A stretch of 8,338 nucleotides of DNA from Burkholderiaceae bacterium (GTDB taxonomy: Bacteria > Pseudomonadota > Gammaproteobacteria > Burkholderiales > Burkholderiaceae_C). Of the stretch, positions 6,064 through 8,338 are shown piece by piece; position 1 is the first letter of the stretch; each line of letters starts with the position of its first letter. The position numbers and the translations under genes are program-made. The notes under the pieces were generated by a model. It saw only the letters and a list, made by a program, of their open reading frames with translations. It was not told the origin of the DNA and did not search any database. Location of the stretch: positions 1 through 8,338 of the forward strand of contig JAFMJA010000113.1 in the NCBI GenBank assembly GCA_017853735.1. The letters run 5' to 3'.

Positions 6064-7260
6064 TTAGTTGGCGAAAGCGGCAATGCCGGTCTGCGCCCGA
6101 CCCAGGATCAGGGCATGGATGTCGTGGGTGCCCTCGTAGGTGTTGACCACCTCCAGATTGACCAGGTGACGCGCCACACCAAACTCGTCCGAGATGCCGT
6201 TGCCGCCCATCATGTCGCGCGCCAGCCGGGCAATGTCCAGTGCCTTGCCGCAGGAGTTGCGCTTGAGGATGGAGGTGATCTCCACTGCCGCGGTGCCCTC
6301 GTCTTTCATGCGCCCCAGGCGTAGGCAGCCCTGCAGACCCAAGCTGACCTCGGTCTGCATGTCGGCCAGTTTTTTCTGGATCAGCTGGTTGGCTGCCAGC
6401 GGGCGACCAAACTGCTGGCGATCGAGCACATACTGGCGCGCGCGAAACCAGCAATCTTCCGCTGCGCCCAGCGCGCCCCAGGCAATACCGTAGCGCGCCG
6501 AGTTGAGGCAGGTGAACGGACCCTTGAGGCCCTGCACCTCAGGGAAGGCGTTTTCTTCCGGGCAGAACACATCGTCCATGACGATCTCTCCGGTGATCGA
6601 GGCGCGCAGCCCGACCTTGCCGTGCACCGCTGGCGCAGACAGGCCTTTCATGCCTTTTTCCAGCACAAAGCCGCGGATCGGCCCCACCTGGCCGCTCTCG
6701 CTCACCTCTTTAGCCCAGACCACAAAGACATCGGCGATCGGGCTGTTGGAGATCCACATCTTGCTGCCTTTGAGCCGGTAGCCGCCGGCGGTCTTGACCG
6801 CGCGGGTAATCATGGAGTTGGGGTCGGAGCCATGGTCGGGCTCGGTCAGGCCAAAGCAACCAATCCATTCGCCAGTGGCCAGTTTGGGCAGGTATTTCTG
6901 TTTTTGCGCCTCAGAGCCAAACTCAAAGATCGGCACCATCACCAGGGAAGACTGCACGCTCATCATGGAGCGGTAGCCTGAATCGACGCGCTCCACTTCA
7001 CGGGCAATCAGGCCATAGGCCACATAGTTCAAGCCGGGGCCGCCGTATTGCTCGGGAATGGTGGGGCCGAGCAAGCCGAGCTCACCCATCTCGCGAAAGA
7101 TCGCCGGCTCGGTCTTTTCGTGGCGAAAAGCTTCCAGCACCCGGCTGGCCAGCTTGTCCTGGCAATAGGCGGCGGCGGCATCGCGCACCATGCGCTCATC
7201 CTCGGTCAGTTGTAGGTCAAGCAAAAAGGGGTCGTTCCACTGAAAGGCGGCCTTGGCCAT
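6064..7260 (-). CDS. gcdH: Glutaryl-CoA dehydrogenase (decarboxylating), FAD-dependent
   Basis: A complete 398-residue acyl-CoA dehydrogenase with features of glutaryl-CoA dehydrogenase, which oxidises and decarboxylates glutaryl-CoA to crotonyl-CoA and passes electrons to ETF. The catalytic base is E376 in VNTYEGTHDIHALILGRA. The segment VDSGYRSMMSVQSSLVM (92-108), with R97 expected to contact the distal carboxylate of glutaryl-CoA, is characteristic of this enzyme rather than generic acyl-CoA dehydrogenases. FAD and substrate motifs include GCFGLTEPDHGSDP (134-147), KMWISNS (167-173) and ARYGIAWG (255-262); MMGGNG (350-355) lies near the C-terminus. The start ATG has a GGAG ribosome binding site seven bases upstream. 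The CoA-transferase gene follows after 23 bases, giving a glutarate activation and oxidation module, a route also fed by lysine, tryptophan or some aromatic and alicyclic acids. No adjacent LysR-type regulator is seen. Confidence 0.95.
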   Translation of the reverse strand: MAKAAFQWNDPFLLDLQLTEDERMVRDAAAAYCQDKLASRVLEAFRHEKTEPAIFREMGELGLLGPTIPEQYGGPGLNYVAYGLIAREVERVDSGYRSMMSVQSSLVMVPIFEFGSEAQKQKYLPKLATGEWIGCFGLTEPDHGSDPNSMITRAVKTAGGYRLKGSKMWISNSPIADVFVVWAKEVSESGQVGPIRGFVLEKGMKGLSAPAVHGKVGLRASITGEIVMDDVFCPEENAFPEVQGLKGPFTCLNSARYGIAWGALGAAEDCWFRARQYVLDRQQFGRPLAANQLIQKKLADMQTEVSLGLQGCLRLGRMKDEGTAAVEITSILKRNSCGKALDIARLARDMMGGNGISDEFGVARHLVNLEVVNTYEGTHDIHALILGRAQTGIAAFAN

Positions 7261-7283
7261 GGGTAATCTCCAAAATCAAGCTT

Positions 7284-7295
7284 CAATATCAATAT
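7284..7295. repeat. AT-rich tandem CAATAT pair upstream of gcdH
   Basis: CAATAT is repeated twice in succession (7284-7289, 7290-7295) in an otherwise GC-rich region, 24-35 bases before the gcdH start. It could form part of the gcdH promoter or an operator. No well-matched -35/-10 pair could be assigned around it. Confidence 0.3.
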
Positions 7296-7424
7296 CGCAA
7301 TGGTACCCTTGCCCTGAAAGCGTGTTGCCCAATGGCCAATCCCGGGCGCCATGCTGCGAAGGTTTGAATAGACCGACAGCCTCGCCGCAGGGCCGCACAG
7401 TAAGATGCGAGTCCTAAGTCATCT

Positions 7425-7450
7425 CCAGCCTGTCGCGAACAACGGGCTGG
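7425..7450 (+). promoter_or_regulatory. Hairpin directly before the VOC gene ribosome binding site
   Basis: CCAGCCTGT (7425-7433) pairs with ACGGGCTGG (7442-7450), giving nine base pairs including one G-U, with an eight-base loop. It ends four bases before the GGAGG ribosome binding site (7455-7459) of the VOC gene at 7464. No T-run follows, so it is not a simple intrinsic terminator. It may affect translation initiation or mRNA stability of the VOC-Bug operon, or be incidental. Confidence 0.35.
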
Positions 7451-7463
7451 CATTGGAGGCCAC

Positions 7464-8048
7464 ATGACAGAGCCTTTGCCAAGGCTGAAACCAGGCGCTT
7501 CGCTCTCTTTCAGCCACATGGGGTTTTTTGTGCGCGATTTGGCGCGCATGGCGCGCTTTTATCAGGAAGTGCTGTGCATGACCCAGACCGATGGCGGCGA
7601 TCTGGGCTCGGTGGGCCTGGTGTTTCTCAGTCGCGATCCTGCCGAGCACCATCAGCTGGTGCTGGCAGCTGGTCGACCGCCGCAGACGGGCTTCAACACC
7701 ATCAACCAGATTTCTTTTCGTGTGCCCGATCTGGCGACCCTGCGTCTGGTACTGGCACGGGCCCAGGCCGAGGGCGGCGCCAGCGATATCCAGACCGTGA
7801 CCCACGGCAATGCCATCTCGATCTACCTGCGCGACCCTGAGGGCAACCGCATCGAGATCTTCATGGACACACCCTGGTATTGCGAGCAGCCCTTGCGCGA
7901 GCCGGTGGATTTGCAGCAAAGCGACCAGGCGCTGCTGGAACAGGCGCGCGCCATCGCCTGCCAGCGCCCCCGTTTTCAAGCGCGTGAGCAGTGGCAGGCT
8001 GAGATGGCGCAACGCATGGGTTTAACCCGGGAAGGTAGTTCAACATGA
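7464..8048 (+). CDS. VOC (glyoxalase/extradiol dioxygenase fold) family protein
   Basis: A 194-residue single-domain vicinal oxygen chelate protein. Two beta-alpha-beta modules are visible: LSFSHMGFFVRDLARMARFYQEVL (14-37) starts the first and FNTINQISFRVPDLATLRLVL (77-97) the second, ending in YLRDPEGNRIEIFMD (121-135). Expected metal ligands are H18 and E131. The third position, often histidine in extradiol dioxygenase relatives (NHIAF-type), is Q82 here. H62-H63 in EHHQLVL lie in the first module. Members range from ring-cleavage dioxygenases to glyoxalases and epimerases, so the reaction cannot be assigned. A tail of about 55 residues (140-194) follows the domain, rich in charged residues and Gln. 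The ATG has a strong GGAGG ribosome binding site four bases upstream. The stop overlaps the start of a Bug gene (ATGA, 8045-8048), indicating co-expression with an uptake protein. Confidence 0.85.
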   Translation: MTEPLPRLKPGASLSFSHMGFFVRDLARMARFYQEVLCMTQTDGGDLGSVGLVFLSRDPAEHHQLVLAAGRPPQTGFNTINQISFRVPDLATLRLVLARAQAEGGASDIQTVTHGNAISIYLRDPEGNRIEIFMDTPWYCEQPLREPVDLQQSDQALLEQARAIACQRPRFQAREQWQAEMAQRMGLTREGSST

Positions 8049-8338
8049 TCCGAACAACACGACGCACCTGGCGCGCACTGGCCAGCGCATTACTGAGCTG
8101 CGCGGCCTTGCTGGCGCAAGCGCAGAACTATCCGGCCCGGCCGGTCAAAATTGTGGTGCCCTTTCCACCCGGTGGCCCCACCGATGTCATGGGCCGCTTT
8201 GTGGCCACCAAGCTCGGTGAAGTCATGGGCCAGAGCTTTGTGGTGGAAAACCGCGCCGGTGCCGGCGGCACCATCGGCTCGGACACGGTGGCGCAAGCAC
8301 CGGCTGATGGCTACACCTTGCTCTATGGCAGCACCAGC
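8045..8338 (+). CDS. Bug/TTT-family periplasmic substrate-binding protein, N-terminal part (cut by window end)
   Basis: The first 98 codons of a Bug-family receptor run open to the window edge. The N-terminus is a Sec-type signal peptide: basic MIRTTRRTWR (1-10), hydrophobic ALASALLSCAALLA (11-24) and probable cleavage after AQA (24-26). The mature part shows the family hallmarks YPARPVKIVVPFPPGGPTD (29-47), VENRAGAGGTIGSD (67-80) and PADGYTLLYG (86-95). Roughly 320-330 residues would be expected for the complete protein. A GGAAGG-like ribosome binding site lies about 9 bases before the ATG, which overlaps the stop of the VOC gene. It is distinct in sequence from the Bug protein at the left edge and uses a Sec-like rather than Tat-like signal. 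The ligand is unknown; an acid related to the VOC or gcdH pathway would fit. Confidence 0.9.
   Translation, partial: MIRTTRRTWRALASALLSCAALLAQAQNYPARPVKIVVPFPPGGPTDVMGRFVATKLGEVMGQSFVVENRAGAGGTIGSDTVAQAPADGYTLLYGSTS

Noticed and set aside
4454..6067. Long plus-strand open frame (537 codons) across the PrdB-like and CoA-transferase genes
   Set aside because: It overlaps the end of one well-supported gene and is antisense to another. The translation has low-complexity Ala/Gly/His composition with no recognisable domain, typical of GC-rich shadow frames.
6041..6454. 138-codon N-terminal extension of the CoA-transferase
   Set aside because: It runs through the 3' part of gcdH in another frame of the same strand and does not resemble any CoA-transferase N-terminus; the signature begins right after ATG 6040.
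7419..8012. Minus-strand 197-codon frame opposite the VOC gene
   Set aside because: Antisense shadow; the plus-strand VOC frame has the motifs and a strong ribosome binding site.

Overview
The window is GC-rich bacterial DNA, packed with genes in short operons. Two genes encode periplasmic binding proteins of the Bug / tripartite tricarboxylate transporter (TTT) type. This family is greatly expanded in Betaproteobacteria, especially Burkholderiales such as Comamonadaceae and Alcaligenaceae. Together with the acyl-CoA and aromatic-acid type enzymes, they suggest a Burkholderiales chromosome; this taxonomic guess is inference. No rRNA, tRNA, insertion sequence, phage gene or CRISPR array is visible.

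Layout from left to right. (1) Minus-strand pair: an ACMSD-like amidohydrolase with a TTG start (997-2037), followed with a 4-base ATGA overlap by a Bug binding protein with a Tat-like signal (5-1000). (2) A divergent intergenic region (2038-2348) with one weak candidate promoter and an imperfect direct repeat. (3) Plus-strand operon: a DUF3237 protein (2349-2870), an EamA/DMT permease (2867-3766, ATGA overlap) and a cysteine-containing relative of the glycine/betaine/D-proline reductase selenoprotein B family (3811-4776). (4) Convergent with it, a minus-strand pair: glutaryl-CoA dehydrogenase (6064-7260), then a CaiB/BaiF class III CoA-transferase (4793-6040). (5) A second divergent region (7261-7463) with a hairpin just before a ribosome binding site. 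(6) Plus-strand pair: a VOC/glyoxalase-fold protein (7464-8048) and, again with an ATGA overlap, a second Bug protein (8045 to the window end, incomplete).

How the genes may work together. GcdH and the CoA-transferase form a readable module: a dicarboxylate such as glutarate is activated to its CoA thioester, then oxidised and decarboxylated to crotonyl-CoA. The two Bug proteins probably capture organic acids in the periplasm, but no TctA/TctB membrane components lie in the window. The amidohydrolase and the VOC protein are families common in aromatic and carboxylic acid catabolism; their substrates cannot be read from sequence. The least understood part is the DUF3237-permease-PrdB-like operon. 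Its last gene carries CPVCHQS where D-proline reductase PrdB has selenocysteine, so it looks like a redox enzyme outside its classical anaerobic setting. It is the best candidate here for an undescribed function.
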